This document shows, piece by piece, positions 44,358 through 53,930 of a stretch of DNA of 64,000 bases; position 1 is the first letter of the stretch; each line of letters opens with the position of its first letter. Under the pieces are notes generated by a model. That model did no database searches. It saw only the letters and a program-made list of their open reading frames with translations, and had not been told where the DNA came from. The stretch covers positions 320,950 through 384,949 of the forward strand of contig JAFKER010000005.1 in NCBI GenBank assembly GCA_017308595.1, given 5' to 3'. Source of the DNA: Afipia sp. (GTDB lineage: Bacteria; Pseudomonadota; Alphaproteobacteria; Rhizobiales; Xanthobacteraceae). The translations under genes were made by a program, and so were the position numbers.

Positions 44358-45281
44358 ATGACAAGTCTTTTCAACCTCATCGTGGACGACTACCAGATTC
44401 TCGATTCGGAGAATCGTCCGGTCGAAGACATCTACACCCAAAGCCTGGTCTGGCTGGATAATCCCGGCTGCCTGCTGCAGCCCGGCAGCTTCGATCTGCC
44501 GGCCGAGCTTCGTACCCACGCGGTTATGAAGCCGGGTCTTTATATGACCATCGTGCTTGAAGGAACTGGCGAGAGTTTCGCCGACGATGGGCCTGAGAAG
44601 GTTCGCTATACCCAGAATCATCTGTTGGCGATGGCGATCCGTGAGCCGACGCCTTGCAGCGGTGCAGCGCCGCGCGGGCCTATTCGCGCGGTCGGTGTTG
44701 GTTTCCCGCGCGCGTCGATCGCGGCGCTGGGACTGGACGAAGCGTTTATCGATCTGTTCCGGACGACGGAGCGCCCTGTGATGGCATTCTCCGTGCAGGT
44801 TCCGCCGCGCATTCAGGCGATAGCTGCGGAAATTCTGTCGCCATTGCTGGATGGGCAGGCCGCGCGTCTGCTGATGAGCGCGCAGGCCACGGAAATTCTG
44901 GCGCGCGGCATCTTCGCGCTGCGCCACAATCTCGAACTGAGTAATCCGGTTGATCACAAGCGGGCGCGCCTTCAGGCGACAAAAGATATGATGGATGCGG
45001 ATTTGCGTTACCCGTGGTCGATCGCCGAGCTTGCGCGCCGGGCAGGGGGCAGCCGCCGCTCGTTCAATCTGCGCTTTCGTGCAGCCTATGGTGTCAGCGC
45101 CATCGATTATCTCAGGACACGGCGGCTCGAGGTCGCGCGCGAGGCGCTGGTCTATCAGAACATGACCGTGACCGAAGCTGCGGATCTTGTCGGCTACACA
45201 AACCCGGCCAATTTCGCGACCGCCTTCCGCAAGCACTTCGGGTCGGTGCCGAGTCTTCACCGCAGCCAGGCGTTTTCCTGA
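44358..45281 (+). CDS. AraC-family regulator (PchR-like)
   Basis: 307 residues with C-terminal double helix-turn-helix (about 205-300: WSIAELARRAGGSRRSFNLRFRAAYG, then VTEAADLVGYTNPANFATAFRKHFG). The N-terminal sensor region resembles PchR-type regulators that activate siderophore receptors in response to the ferric siderophore. It stands 190 bases before the TonB-dependent receptor, same strand, so that gene rather than pcaHG is the likely target. Confidence 0.86.
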   Translation: MTSLFNLIVDDYQILDSENRPVEDIYTQSLVWLDNPGCLLQPGSFDLPAELRTHAVMKPGLYMTIVLEGTGESFADDGPEKVRYTQNHLLAMAIREPTPCSGAAPRGPIRAVGVGFPRASIAALGLDEAFIDLFRTTERPVMAFSVQVPPRIQAIAAEILSPLLDGQAARLLMSAQATEILARGIFALRHNLELSNPVDHKRARLQATKDMMDADLRYPWSIAELARRAGGSRRSFNLRFRAAYGVSAIDYLRTRRLEVAREALVYQNMTVTEAADLVGYTNPANFATAFRKHFGSVPSLHRSQAFS

Positions 45282-45354
45282 ATTTGTTCAGAATTGCCGC
45301 CAGTCGGCTCGCGCGGTGCGTCATAAATGCCGCACTGGCCGGGTAACGCCTGTA

Positions 45355-45384
45355 CCTTTGAGAAGGTCAACATACGATCAAAGG
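45355..45384. promoter_or_regulatory. Inverted repeat before the TonB receptor gene
   Basis: CCTTTGA (45355-45361) and TCAAAGG (45378-45384), a perfect 7-base dyad with 16 bases between. Candidate site for the AraC-type regulator, about 90 bases upstream of the receptor start. Confidence 0.4.
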
Positions 45385-45472
45385 GTTTCTGCGCGCGCGC
45401 AAAGGCGTCTCCCAAACAAATCTGCTTTCTCGGTTTGAGGGCTGAAAAGCCGGGCGAAACGGGGAATTCGAG

Positions 45473-47833
45473 ATGCGGTTGTCGAGGGATGTTCTGCGCG
45501 TGACCATGCGGAGCGCGCTGGGGGTGGCGATTCTGGGGGGCGTTTGCGAGGCGACACCGGCTTTTGCGCAATCGTGGGAACCACGATCCGAGCAGTCAGC
45601 TACCAGCCTTCCTGAAGTGCGGGTGGCGGGCCAGCGCGCCCGTCCGCGCCGTGCCGCACGCGTCGCTCCCGCACCTGCGCCGGTGCAGCCGGTTCCTGCT
45701 CAGGTTGGTGAAAGCGGCACGGGACCGGTCGTCGGCTATTCCGCGCGCCAGAGCGTAACCGCGACGAAGACCGATACCCCGCTGCTCGAAACGCCGCAGT
45801 CCATTTCGGTGGTGACGAAAGACCAGATCAAGGATCAGGGAGCGCAGACGGTTCAGGAGGCGTTGCGCTATACGCCGGGTGTTGCGTTGCAAAGCTATGG
45901 GGCCAACGCGTTCTTTGATGGCTACAAGGTGCGCGGTTTCGATGCGCCGCGTTATCTTGACGGGCTGAGGTTGCCTCAGGAAAGTACGCAATTCGCCATG
46001 CCGAAGATCGAGCCTTACGGTCTCGAACGGCTTGAAGTCTTGAAGGGGCCATCGTCCGGTCTTTATGGGCAATCGGATCCCGGCGGTCTGATCAACATGG
46101 TCAGCAAGCGGCCGACGGCAACGCCGCACTATGATTTCGAAACCACCTTCGGCAACTTCAACTACAAGCAGGGTGCATTCGACATCGGCGGGCCGATCGA
46201 TAAGAACGGCGAGTTTCTTTATCGTATCGTCGGTTTGGGCCGGCTGGCGGATACCCAGACCGATTTCGTGCAGGACAACAAGATCTTCATCGCGCCGAGT
46301 TTTACGTGGCGGCCGACGACGGACACCAGCTTCACGATCCTGTCACAGTACCAGAAGATCGATAACAAGGGTTATCAGCAGTATGTGCCGGGGCAGGTGT
46401 CGTTCCTGCCGAATCCGAGCGGTTCAATTCCCTACAGCCGCTATATCGGCGAGCCATCGGTCGATGGCTACAAGCTTGAACAGAAAATGATCGGCTATGC
46501 TTTCGAGCATCGCTTCGACAACAATATCCAGTTCCGGCAAAATATGCGGTACACGGAGGCCAGCAACGATCTCAAGAGTGTCCGCTCGGAAGGTATGGAT
46601 TTTACAAGCCCGACGCCCACTCAGTCAGTCGCGCGGTCGTATAACTATATCAAGTCCAGCTCGCAGAACGTTGCTCTCGACAATCAGCTGCAAGCGGATT
46701 TCAGGACTGGCGTGTTGACACATAAGGTTTTGGTCGGGGCGGACTATCTTCACCAGACGGGCAACACGGATTATCGAACCCAAGGGTCGATTGCCTTCTT
46801 TGATCCCGTGTTCAATCCGACGAGCATTTTCCCGTCGATTAATGCCTACAACCCGGTGTATGGCGTATCGGCGATACCGGCATTTTCTTCGCTTCCATCT
46901 TTCATTCGCAACAACAACAAGATCGATCAGGTCGGTCTCTATGCGCAGGACCAGATCAAGCTTGACCGTTGGACCCTGTCGCTCACCGGGCGTCAGGATT
47001 TCGTCAATACGTATTTGAACAGCGCTCCCGGTGCGATCTATCCGTCTCCCGGGATCTATTCGCGCAGCGACTCCGCCCAGACGGGACGCGTTGGCCTGAA
47101 CTATCTGTTCGATTTTGGCCTGTCGCCCTACATCAACTATTCGACCTCGTTCGTGCCCAATACGGGTGCGGCTTTTGGCTCGACGGCCCCGTTCAAACCG
47201 ACGACGGGTGACGGCAAGGAGATCGGCGTCAAGTTCATGCCGAACGGCACGAATCTGATGCTCACCGCGGCGCTGTTCGAGATCAATCAGAACGATATTC
47301 TTACCAGCGGCCCGGATTTTATTAGCAGCCTCCAGACCGACTCGGCCCGTTCACGCGGCTTCGAATTCGAAGCGAGGGGCAATGTCACGCGGGAACTCGA
47401 AGTCATTGCCGGTTACACCAGGCTGGACACGAAGGTCACCAAGAGCACTGCGTTGCCCGCAAACAACAATGTTGGCAAGCATCTCCAGGCTGCGCCGGAG
47501 GATCAGGCGTCGCTCTGGGTAAAGTACACCTGGTACGACGGTCAGCTTGCAGGACTTGGCCTCGGCGGCGGTGTGCGCTATGTCGGCAGGAGCTGGGGCG
47601 ACGGAAAAAATACGTTCGTAATTCCGAGCTACACATTGTTCGACGCGGTGGTCAGCTACGATCTGGCTTACGCGCGGCCGGACCTGAAAGGCTGGAAGGC
47701 GCAGATCAACGCGACCAACCTGACCAACGAATATTACGTCGCGTCCTGCCTGACCGGATTGGCCTATTGCGGTTTGGGCAATGCACGCACGGTTCTCGGA
47801 ACCCTGAAATACTCCTGGAACGAAGGGAGATAG
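45473..47833 (+). CDS. TonB-dependent siderophore receptor (FhuA/FoxA type)
   Basis: 786 residues: signal peptide to about residue 32 (AFA-QS), a Pro/Ala/Arg-rich linker (about 50-80), plug domain (ETPQSISVVTKDQIKDQGAQ to GLINMVSKRP) and a 22-strand barrel ending in an aromatic-containing last strand (LGTLKYSW). Imports ferric hydroxamate-like siderophores across the outer membrane using TonB energy. It has no extra N-terminal signalling (STN) domain, so regulation by the AraC protein rather than a sigma/anti-sigma pair makes sense. Confidence 0.95.
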   Translation: MRLSRDVLRVTMRSALGVAILGGVCEATPAFAQSWEPRSEQSATSLPEVRVAGQRARPRRAARVAPAPAPVQPVPAQVGESGTGPVVGYSARQSVTATKTDTPLLETPQSISVVTKDQIKDQGAQTVQEALRYTPGVALQSYGANAFFDGYKVRGFDAPRYLDGLRLPQESTQFAMPKIEPYGLERLEVLKGPSSGLYGQSDPGGLINMVSKRPTATPHYDFETTFGNFNYKQGAFDIGGPIDKNGEFLYRIVGLGRLADTQTDFVQDNKIFIAPSFTWRPTTDTSFTILSQYQKIDNKGYQQYVPGQVSFLPNPSGSIPYSRYIGEPSVDGYKLEQKMIGYAFEHRFDNNIQFRQNMRYTEASNDLKSVRSEGMDFTSPTPTQSVARSYNYIKSSSQNVALDNQLQADFRTGVLTHKVLVGADYLHQTGNTDYRTQGSIAFFDPVFNPTSIFPSINAYNPVYGVSAIPAFSSLPSFIRNNNKIDQVGLYAQDQIKLDRWTLSLTGRQDFVNTYLNSAPGAIYPSPGIYSRSDSAQTGRVGLNYLFDFGLSPYINYSTSFVPNTGAAFGSTAPFKPTTGDGKEIGVKFMPNGTNLMLTAALFEINQNDILTSGPDFISSLQTDSARSRGFEFEARGNVTRELEVIAGYTRLDTKVTKSTALPANNNVGKHLQAAPEDQASLWVKYTWYDGQLAGLGLGGGVRYVGRSWGDGKNTFVIPSYTLFDAVVSYDLAYARPDLKGWKAQINATNLTNEYYVASCLTGLAYCGLGNARTVLGTLKYSWNEGR

Positions 47834-47836
47834 GAC

Positions 47837-49003
47837 TTGGCAGGCACCAGCAAATCATTGCGCCGATGGGGCTGGACCCACAAATGGTCCAGCATCATCT
47901 GCACTGTGTTTATGCTGATGCTCTGCATCACCGGTCTGCCGCTGATCTTTCATCATGAGATCGATCATCTGCTGCATGACGAAGTGCAGGCGGCACCGGT
48001 GGCGGAAGGCACGCCGCTCGCCAGTCTCGATCTGGTCGTGAAGAACAGCCTGACCAAAGATCCCGGAATGGTGCCGCATTTCCTGATCTGGGACCCGGAC
48101 GATGCCAATGCGATGATGATCAGCATTGGCAAGACGCTGGAAGCAAGTCCGGTCGATAACCGGATTGTCCGCGTGTCCGCGCACACCGCGCAATATCTCG
48201 ATGCGCCGGATGTCACCGGCCGCTTCACTTACATCATGCTCAAGCTGCATACCGACATGTATGCAGGTCTGCCGGGGAAATTGTTTCTCGGGCTGATGGG
48301 CATCCTGTTCTGTGTGGCGATCATCTCCGGCATCGTCGTCTATGCGCCGTCGATGCGGAAACTGAAGTTCGGCACCTATCGGCGAGACCGGCTGCGCGTG
48401 GTCCGCTGGCTCGACATCCACAATCTCTCCGGCATCGTATTGGTGATGTGGATGCTGGTGGTCGGCTTTACCGGCGTGATCAACACCTGGGCCGAGCTTG
48501 TGATCAAGGTGTGGCAGTTCGGCCAACTTGCCGAGATGACCGCGCAGTACAAGGACAAGCCGCTGCCGGCGCATCCGTCGTCGATCGACGCTGCGGTGCA
48601 GGTTGCGATCAAAGCCGAGCCGAACATGAAGCCGGCATTCGTGGCATTTCCGGGCACCATCTTCAGCAGCAAGAGCCACTACGCCGTGTTCATGAAGGGC
48701 AATACACCGCTGACAGCCAAGCTGCTCAAACCGGCCTTGATCGATGCGGAGACCGGTGTTCTTACGGATAGCCGCGACCTGCCGTGGTATGTTTCGACGC
48801 TGCTGATCTCCCAGCCGCTGCATTTCGGCGATTATGGTGGCATGCCGCTCAAGATTATCTGGGCGATTCTCGACATCATCACCATCGTCGTGCTGATCAC
48901 GGGACTTTATCTGTGGCTCAGGCGGCGGCAGGCGGGTGTTAGTGTTGAGCGGGTTGTTGTCGATGCCGCAGCGTCGGATCATCGTCCGGCCTATACCTCA
49001 TGA
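47837..49003 (+). CDS. PepSY-associated membrane protein (PiuB-like)
   Basis: 388 residues. Start TTG at 47837, with GGGAG seven bases upstream and only three bases after the receptor stop. Four membrane segments (first about 20-42; LFLGLMGILFCVAIISGIVVYAPS in the middle) and His-rich ends typical of heme-binding b-type membrane reductases. Proteins of this family sit with siderophore receptors and probably reduce ferric siderophores at the inner membrane. Confidence 0.88.
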   Translation: MAGTSKSLRRWGWTHKWSSIICTVFMLMLCITGLPLIFHHEIDHLLHDEVQAAPVAEGTPLASLDLVVKNSLTKDPGMVPHFLIWDPDDANAMMISIGKTLEASPVDNRIVRVSAHTAQYLDAPDVTGRFTYIMLKLHTDMYAGLPGKLFLGLMGILFCVAIISGIVVYAPSMRKLKFGTYRRDRLRVVRWLDIHNLSGIVLVMWMLVVGFTGVINTWAELVIKVWQFGQLAEMTAQYKDKPLPAHPSSIDAAVQVAIKAEPNMKPAFVAFPGTIFSSKSHYAVFMKGNTPLTAKLLKPALIDAETGVLTDSRDLPWYVSTLLISQPLHFGDYGGMPLKIIWAILDIITIVVLITGLYLWLRRRQAGVSVERVVVDAAASDHRPAYTS

Positions 49004-49191
49004 AGCCGGCGCCGCGGCCCCGCCGCCAGACCAACGGACAGATTTTTGCAATCCCTGCGCTGCTGGGTGTGCTGAGCATTATCGGTCTTGTCTCCGCGCT
49101 TGTTGGCGACGGGGTGTGGGACGGCGTGTCCTGGGTAACGCTGGCGATCCCGATCCTGCTGTGCGAATATTTCTTCCTCAGACGTAGCTAA
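49000..49191 (+). CDS. Small two-segment membrane protein in the siderophore operon
   Basis: 63 residues: basic, Pro-rich start (MKPAPRPRRQ), two hydrophobic segments (about 15-35 and 43-59) and a basic end. Four-base overlap with the PepSY gene. I do not know a function. The position suggests an accessory to the membrane reductase. Confidence 0.75.
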   Translation: MKPAPRPRRQTNGQIFAIPALLGVLSIIGLVSALVGDGVWDGVSWVTLAIPILLCEYFFLRRS

Positions 49192-49208
49192 GAGGAGCAG
49201 GGCTAACG

Positions 49209-49847
49209 ATGAGCGACAGCTCAATTCCCAACCACAGCAAGGTGACGGACGAGGCTGGGCTGCGCACCGTTTATCCAAAGGTGTCGAAGCCGATCCGCGA
49301 CAAGGCCATCGACTATCTCGATGACTTCGCGCTGAAGTTCATCGCGCTGTCGCCGTTCTTTTGTGTTGGGACCAGTCGTCCCGATAGCCTCGCCGACGTG
49401 TCGCCACGCGGCGGGGATCCGGGCTTTGTCCATGCGCTTGGTGCCAAGCAGTTGGCTTTCCCCGATCGCCCCGGCAACAACCGGCTCGATACGTTGACCA
49501 ACATCATGCATGCGCCCGCCGTCGGCTTGCTGTTCTTCGTTCCGGGGATCGATGAAACGCTGCGCATCAATGGCACGGCGACGGTTTCGGTCCATGACAG
49601 CCTCATGAACAGGTTCGTGGTGGACGGCAAGCGTCCGCGCTCGGTCATCGTGGTCGATGTGGTGGAGGTTTATCTTCATTGCAGCAAGGCGCTGAAGCGG
49701 TCGGATCTGTGGAATCCGGAGAAGCGCGTCGCGCGCAACCGCCTGCCGACATGGGGCGAGATGTTGCGCAATCAGGGCCGAGCCTTCGTGCCGGCGAAAC
49801 TGATCGATTTCGTCATCGGACAGGATGCGAAGCGGAATCTTTACTGA
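49209..49847 (+). CDS. FMN-binding split-barrel protein (pyridoxamine 5'-phosphate oxidase family, MSMEG_1061 type)
   Basis: 212 residues with the family pattern: KFIALSPFFCVGTSRP, DVSPRGGDPGFV, PDRPGNNRLDTLTNI and VGLLFFVPGIDETLRINGTA. Flavin-binding split barrels of this type act as oxidoreductases with unknown substrates, not as PdxH itself. It follows the small membrane protein by 17 bases with a GAGGAG ribosome site, so it may belong to the iron-uptake operon, for example in ferric siderophore reduction (inference). Confidence 0.85.
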   Translation: MSDSSIPNHSKVTDEAGLRTVYPKVSKPIRDKAIDYLDDFALKFIALSPFFCVGTSRPDSLADVSPRGGDPGFVHALGAKQLAFPDRPGNNRLDTLTNIMHAPAVGLLFFVPGIDETLRINGTATVSVHDSLMNRFVVDGKRPRSVIVVDVVEVYLHCSKALKRSDLWNPEKRVARNRLPTWGEMLRNQGRAFVPAKLIDFVIGQDAKRNLY

Positions 49848-49856
49848 CCCGCGCAG

Positions 49857-50318
49857 CTACACCGGCAGCGCGATGCTGTATTTCACCTGACTGAGAGCGA
49901 AGCTAGACTCGATGGAGGCGATGCCGTCGAGACGCGTCAGCTTGGTTTTGATGAAGTTTTCATAAGACGGCAGGTCTGCGGTGACGACGCGGAGCAGATA
50001 GTCGCGGTTGCCGGTCATCAGATAGCACTCCAGCACCTCTTTCCATTTCGATATCGCCTTGGCGAAGCGATCGAGGTCTTCCTCTTTCTGTCGCTCCAGC
50101 TTGATCGAGATGAACACGCTGACCGGAAGCCCGACCGATTTCTGATCGACCATCGCGATATAGCGCGTGATCACGCCGCGCTCTTCCAGCAGTTTCACGC
50201 GCCGATGGCAGGGCGACACCGACAGGCCGACCCGATCCGCCAGTTCCTGCATGGTGATCCGGCTATCGGCTTGAAGAATCGTCAGAATTCTCCGGTCAAT
50301 CGCGTCGAGATCGATCAT
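49857..50318 (-). CDS. Lrp/AsnC-family transcriptional regulator
   Basis: 153 residues. N-terminal helix-turn-helix (LDAIDRRILTILQADSRITMQELADRVGLS) and C-terminal RAM domain (about 70-150, with YLMTGNRDYLLRVVTADL). Start at 50318; the open frame upstream to 50438 lies in AT-rich intergenic DNA and is not family-like. Divergent from the E1-like dehydrogenase gene, an arrangement seen for mdeR-mdeB in Pseudomonas putida methionine catabolism. Confidence 0.9.
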   Translation of the reverse strand: MIDLDAIDRRILTILQADSRITMQELADRVGLSVSPCHRRVKLLEERGVITRYIAMVDQKSVGLPVSVFISIKLERQKEEDLDRFAKAISKWKEVLECYLMTGNRDYLLRVVTADLPSYENFIKTKLTRLDGIASIESSFALSQVKYSIALPV

Positions 50319-50452
50319 TGGAATAAAATACCGATAAATGGAGTGTCGTTGGTATGATATGCCATAAATTGGATATTTGTCGAGAAAACTTGAGATTTTT
50401 AAGCGAAGGTTGAGGATTAGCATCAGGGCACGATCCAATTCCGGTGACTGCC

Positions 50453-52813
50453 ATGCCCATTGATCCCTCGCGTCTGGAAATCCTCTCGGCCCTCACGAAA
50501 AAAGTGCTGTGGCTGTCGTCGTGGACCATCCATCACGCCAATCACGTGCGGCCGGATTCCGATGGTTTGAAAGTCGGCGGCCATCAGGCCTCCTCGGCGT
50601 CATTGGCGACGATCATGTCGGCGCTATATTTTGGCGTGCTGAAGCCCGAGGATCGCGTCGCGGTGAAGCCTCATGCAAGCCCCGTGTTCCATGCAATCCA
50701 GTATCTGCTCGGGCAGCAGACCCGCGAGAAACTGGAGAATTTTCGCGGCTTCAAGGGCGCACAGTCTTACCCATCGCGGACCAAGGACATCGATGATGTG
50801 GACTTCTCCACCGGTTCGGTCGGTCTTGGCGTCGCGCAGACGCTGTTCTCGTCGCTGGTGCAGGATTATGTGAAGTCCCACGGCTGGATGAAGGATCGTC
50901 CGGAAGGGCGCATGATTGCGCTGGTCGGCGATGCCGAGCTCGACGAAGGCAATATCTTTGAGGCGCTGCTGGAAGGCTGGAAGCAGGGCTTGCGCAACAC
51001 CTGGTGGATCATCGACTACAACCGCCAGAGTCTCGACGCGGTGATCCGCGAGGGCCTGTGGGAAAAGCTGGAGACCATGTTCCGCAATTTCGGCTGGGAT
51101 GTGGTGATCGTGAAATACGGCAAGCTGATGCAGGCCGCGTTCGCGGAGCCTGGCGGGGAAGCGCTGCGCAAGTGGATCGACAATTGCCCGAACCAGATGT
51201 ATGCGGCGCTGTGCTTTCAGGGCGGTGCGGCATTCCGCAAACATCTGCTCGATGACATTGGCGATCAGGGGGCGGTGACAAAGCTGATCGAGACGCGCAG
51301 CGATGAAGAACTGCTCGCGCTGATGTCGAATCTCGGCGGCCATGACATGGCGAGCATGCTGGAAGCTTTCGAGGCGATCGATCACGACCGCCCGGTATGC
51401 TTCATAGCCTACACCATCAAGGGCGTCGGTCTGCCGTTTCAGGGCCACAAGGACAATCACGCCGGGCTGATGACGGTGACGCAGATGGAGGCGTTCCGTT
51501 TGGCGCAGAACATCCGTTCCGGCCATGAATGGGACCGGCTCGAAGGTTTGCCGCTCGATCACGGGCGCATTGAAGCATTCTTGAAAAATGTCAAATTCGC
51601 GCGCGATGGCGCGCGGCGACTCGACGCGCCGAAGGTAGAAGTGCCGGCGAAACTAGGTGTGACACTGACACCGCGCATGGCGACGCAGCAGGGCTTTGGC
51701 CTCGTTCTGAACGAACTTGCGCGCGGCGATACGAAACTTGCCGAGCGTATCGTCACCACATCGCCTGACGTAACGGTGTCGACCAATCTCGGACCATGGG
51801 TGAACCGCCGCGGTCTCTTCGCCATGGCTGAGAACACCGATCTGTTCCGCAAGGAGAAAATCCCTTCGACCTTCGCGTGGGACTACTCGCCGAAAGGTCA
51901 GCACATGGAGCTGGGCATTGCAGAGATGAATCTTTTCATCATGCTGTCCGCGCTCGGACTCTCACATTCGATCAACGGCGCGCGCTTGCTGCCTGTGGGC
52001 ACGCTCTATGATCCATTTATCGAGCGCGGTCTCGATGCGTTGAACTACGCCTGCTATCAGGACGCGCGGTTCATGGTGGCGGCAACGCCCTCGGGTATTA
52101 CGCTGGCGCCGGAAGGCGGTGCGCACCAATCGATCGCGACGCCGCTGATCGGCATGGCGCAGGACGGGCTTTCTTCGTTCGAGCCTGCCTTCGTAGATGA
52201 ACTCGCGGTGATCATGCGCTGGGGCTTCGAGCACATGCAGAGCGGCGAGGATGGCGGCTCGATCTATCTGCGGCTTTCGACCCGCACGCTGGACCAGCCG
52301 CAGCGCACGATGACGCCAGAGCTGGAAAGAGATATTGCAGCGGGCGCCTACTGGCTGCGCAAACCCGGCCCCAACGCCGAACTCGTCATCGCCTATACGG
52401 GCGTAGTGGCTCCCGAAGCGATCGAGGCGACCGGACTGCTGGGCGAGAGCCGGCGCGACATCGGGCTGCTGGCGATCACCTCGGCGGATCGTCTGCACGC
52501 GGGCTGGAATGCCTCGCGCAAACAGCGCCGCGCCGGCGGGCCGCTTGAGCCGAGCCATATCGAGCGGCTGCTTGCGCCGTTGCCGCGCGATTGCGGACTG
52601 ATAACCGTGATCGACGGCCATCCGGCGACACTGGCGTGGCTCGGCAGCGTGCATGGGCACCGCGTCGAAGCGCTTGGCGTCGAGAAGTTCGGCCAGACCG
52701 GCACGATCGGCGACCTCTATCGTCACCATGGTCTCGACACCAACACCATCATCGACGCGGCCGCGAGCCTGACCTTCGGCGCGCCGATCAGGCATCGCAA
52801 GACCGCGGTGTGA
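50453..52813 (+). CDS. Pyruvate-dehydrogenase-E1-like thiamine-diphosphate enzyme (MdeB-like)
   Basis: 786 residues from ATG 50453 (GTG 50444 is in frame). Homodimeric E1/AceE type: thiamine motif GDAELDEGN at 159-167 with the later WWIIDYNRQSLDA, then a transketolase-like Pyr domain (HMELGIAEMNLFIMLSALGLSHSING) and C-terminal domain. Shorter than the 880-residue AceE because it lacks most of the N-terminal region that binds E2. Probably decarboxylates a 2-oxo acid such as 2-ketobutyrate. It could also act as a stand-alone enzyme. Regulated by the divergent Lrp-type protein. Confidence 0.85.
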   Translation: MPIDPSRLEILSALTKKVLWLSSWTIHHANHVRPDSDGLKVGGHQASSASLATIMSALYFGVLKPEDRVAVKPHASPVFHAIQYLLGQQTREKLENFRGFKGAQSYPSRTKDIDDVDFSTGSVGLGVAQTLFSSLVQDYVKSHGWMKDRPEGRMIALVGDAELDEGNIFEALLEGWKQGLRNTWWIIDYNRQSLDAVIREGLWEKLETMFRNFGWDVVIVKYGKLMQAAFAEPGGEALRKWIDNCPNQMYAALCFQGGAAFRKHLLDDIGDQGAVTKLIETRSDEELLALMSNLGGHDMASMLEAFEAIDHDRPVCFIAYTIKGVGLPFQGHKDNHAGLMTVTQMEAFRLAQNIRSGHEWDRLEGLPLDHGRIEAFLKNVKFARDGARRLDAPKVEVPAKLGVTLTPRMATQQGFGLVLNELARGDTKLAERIVTTSPDVTVSTNLGPWVNRRGLFAMAENTDLFRKEKIPSTFAWDYSPKGQHMELGIAEMNLFIMLSALGLSHSINGARLLPVGTLYDPFIERGLDALNYACYQDARFMVAATPSGITLAPEGGAHQSIATPLIGMAQDGLSSFEPAFVDELAVIMRWGFEHMQSGEDGGSIYLRLSTRTLDQPQRTMTPELERDIAAGAYWLRKPGPNAELVIAYTGVVAPEAIEATGLLGESRRDIGLLAITSADRLHAGWNASRKQRRAGGPLEPSHIERLLAPLPRDCGLITVIDGHPATLAWLGSVHGHRVEALGVEKFGQTGTIGDLYRHHGLDTNTIIDAAASLTFGAPIRHRKTAV

Positions 52814-52916
52814 GCGGGGAGGGCGTGGATTTAACCACGCTCTGCGGCCCTCGAAATACCGAGTTGACCGGACACGTCAACGGCAGCACCATGGCCGATA
52901 CGGGTTAAGGTGCTGA

Positions 52917-53705
52917 ATGACCGAGCTTTCCAACCGCCAGTCCGACATCCTCAATATCGCCCGAGCTTCCGGCCGGGTAACGGTGGAGGACCTTGCGCGG
53001 CGGTTTGAGGTTTCCGCCCAGACCATCCGCAAGGATTTGAACGATCTATGCGACCGCCGCTCGATGACGCGGGTTCATGGCGGCGCGATCATCGCTTCGG
53101 GGGTGGAGAACCTCGCCTACGAGGCGCGGCGCTTCGTTGCGGCAGATGAAAAGAAAGCGATCGGCGCCGCCGCCGCCGCGCAGATTCCCAACGGTTGCTC
53201 GCTGTTCATCAATATCGGCACCACCACGGAAGAAGTCGCCAGCGCCCTGACCGCGCATGAAGACCTGCTGGTCATCACCAACAATCTGAATGTGGCGATG
53301 TTGCTCTATCGCCATCCGCGCATCGAGGTGATTGTGGCTGGCGGCACGGTTCGCCGCGCGGACGGCGCGGTGATCGGTTCAACCGCGAACAATTTGATCA
53401 CGCAGTTCAAGGTCGATTACGCCATCATCGGCGCCTCTGCGATCGACGAGGAGGGCGCGTTGCTCGACTTCGATTATCGTGAGGTGCAGGCGGCGCAGGC
53501 GATCATCGCCAATGCACGCAGTGTGATGCTGGTGGCGGATAGCTCCAAGCTCAGCCGCAATGCGCCAGTGCGTATCGCGCATCTCAGCCAGATCCATACC
53601 TTCGTGACCGATCTGCCCTTACCTGCGGGTCTGCAAGCGATCTGCAACAATCGTGGCATCGATGTCATCGCAGCCATGCCCGACAAGCCCGCTGATGTGG
53701 CCTGA
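52917..53705 (+). CDS. glpR: DeoR-family repressor of glycerol metabolism
   Basis: 262 residues. N-terminal helix-turn-helix (SNRQSDILNIARASGRVTVEDLARRFEVSAQTIRKDLNDL), then the sugar-phosphate-sensing domain (FINIGTTTEEVASAL, VAGGTVRRADGAVIG). Head of the gene order glpR-D-S-T-P-Q-U-V known from Rhizobium leguminosarum, where GlpR represses the operon. Glycerol 3-phosphate is the likely inducer. Confidence 0.92.
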   Translation: MTELSNRQSDILNIARASGRVTVEDLARRFEVSAQTIRKDLNDLCDRRSMTRVHGGAIIASGVENLAYEARRFVAADEKKAIGAAAAAQIPNGCSLFINIGTTTEEVASALTAHEDLLVITNNLNVAMLLYRHPRIEVIVAGGTVRRADGAVIGSTANNLITQFKVDYAIIGASAIDEEGALLDFDYREVQAAQAIIANARSVMLVADSSKLSRNAPVRIAHLSQIHTFVTDLPLPAGLQAICNNRGIDVIAAMPDKPADVA

Positions 53706-53780
53706 GGGCGGCTCAGGGTTTATCGAGCGATTTCGCTTTAAGTGCAGCGAATTCAGACCATCGATCGATTCTTCAACATC

Positions 53781-53896
53781 ATATCTATATGATATCACGG
53801 CGATTTCCATAGTTCTCCAGTCGCCTGCCATTAAATCGTCATCACTCTTGCTTTCGTTTAATGTTGTGATTTAATCGCAATCGAAAGCGAAATCGC
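53781..53896. promoter_or_regulatory. AT-rich control region between glpR and glpD
   Basis: Several dyads: ATATC (53781-53785)/GATAT (53791-53795), CTTTCG (53851-53856)/CGAAAG (53882-53887), and GCGA-AA-TCGC at 53887-53896. Repeated TTTCG/CGAAA elements are typical of DeoR-type operators, so GlpR probably binds here and controls glpD onward from a second promoter. Confidence 0.5.
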
Positions 53897-53930
53897 TATA
53901 AATGAAAATAGCGAGCGCCGGGGAGACGTG

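Noticed and set aside
42943-45281. AraC regulator as the activator of pcaHG
   Set aside because: It lies downstream of pcaG on the same strand, its sensor region looks PchR-like, and it directly precedes a siderophore receptor, so the iron-uptake link is more likely.
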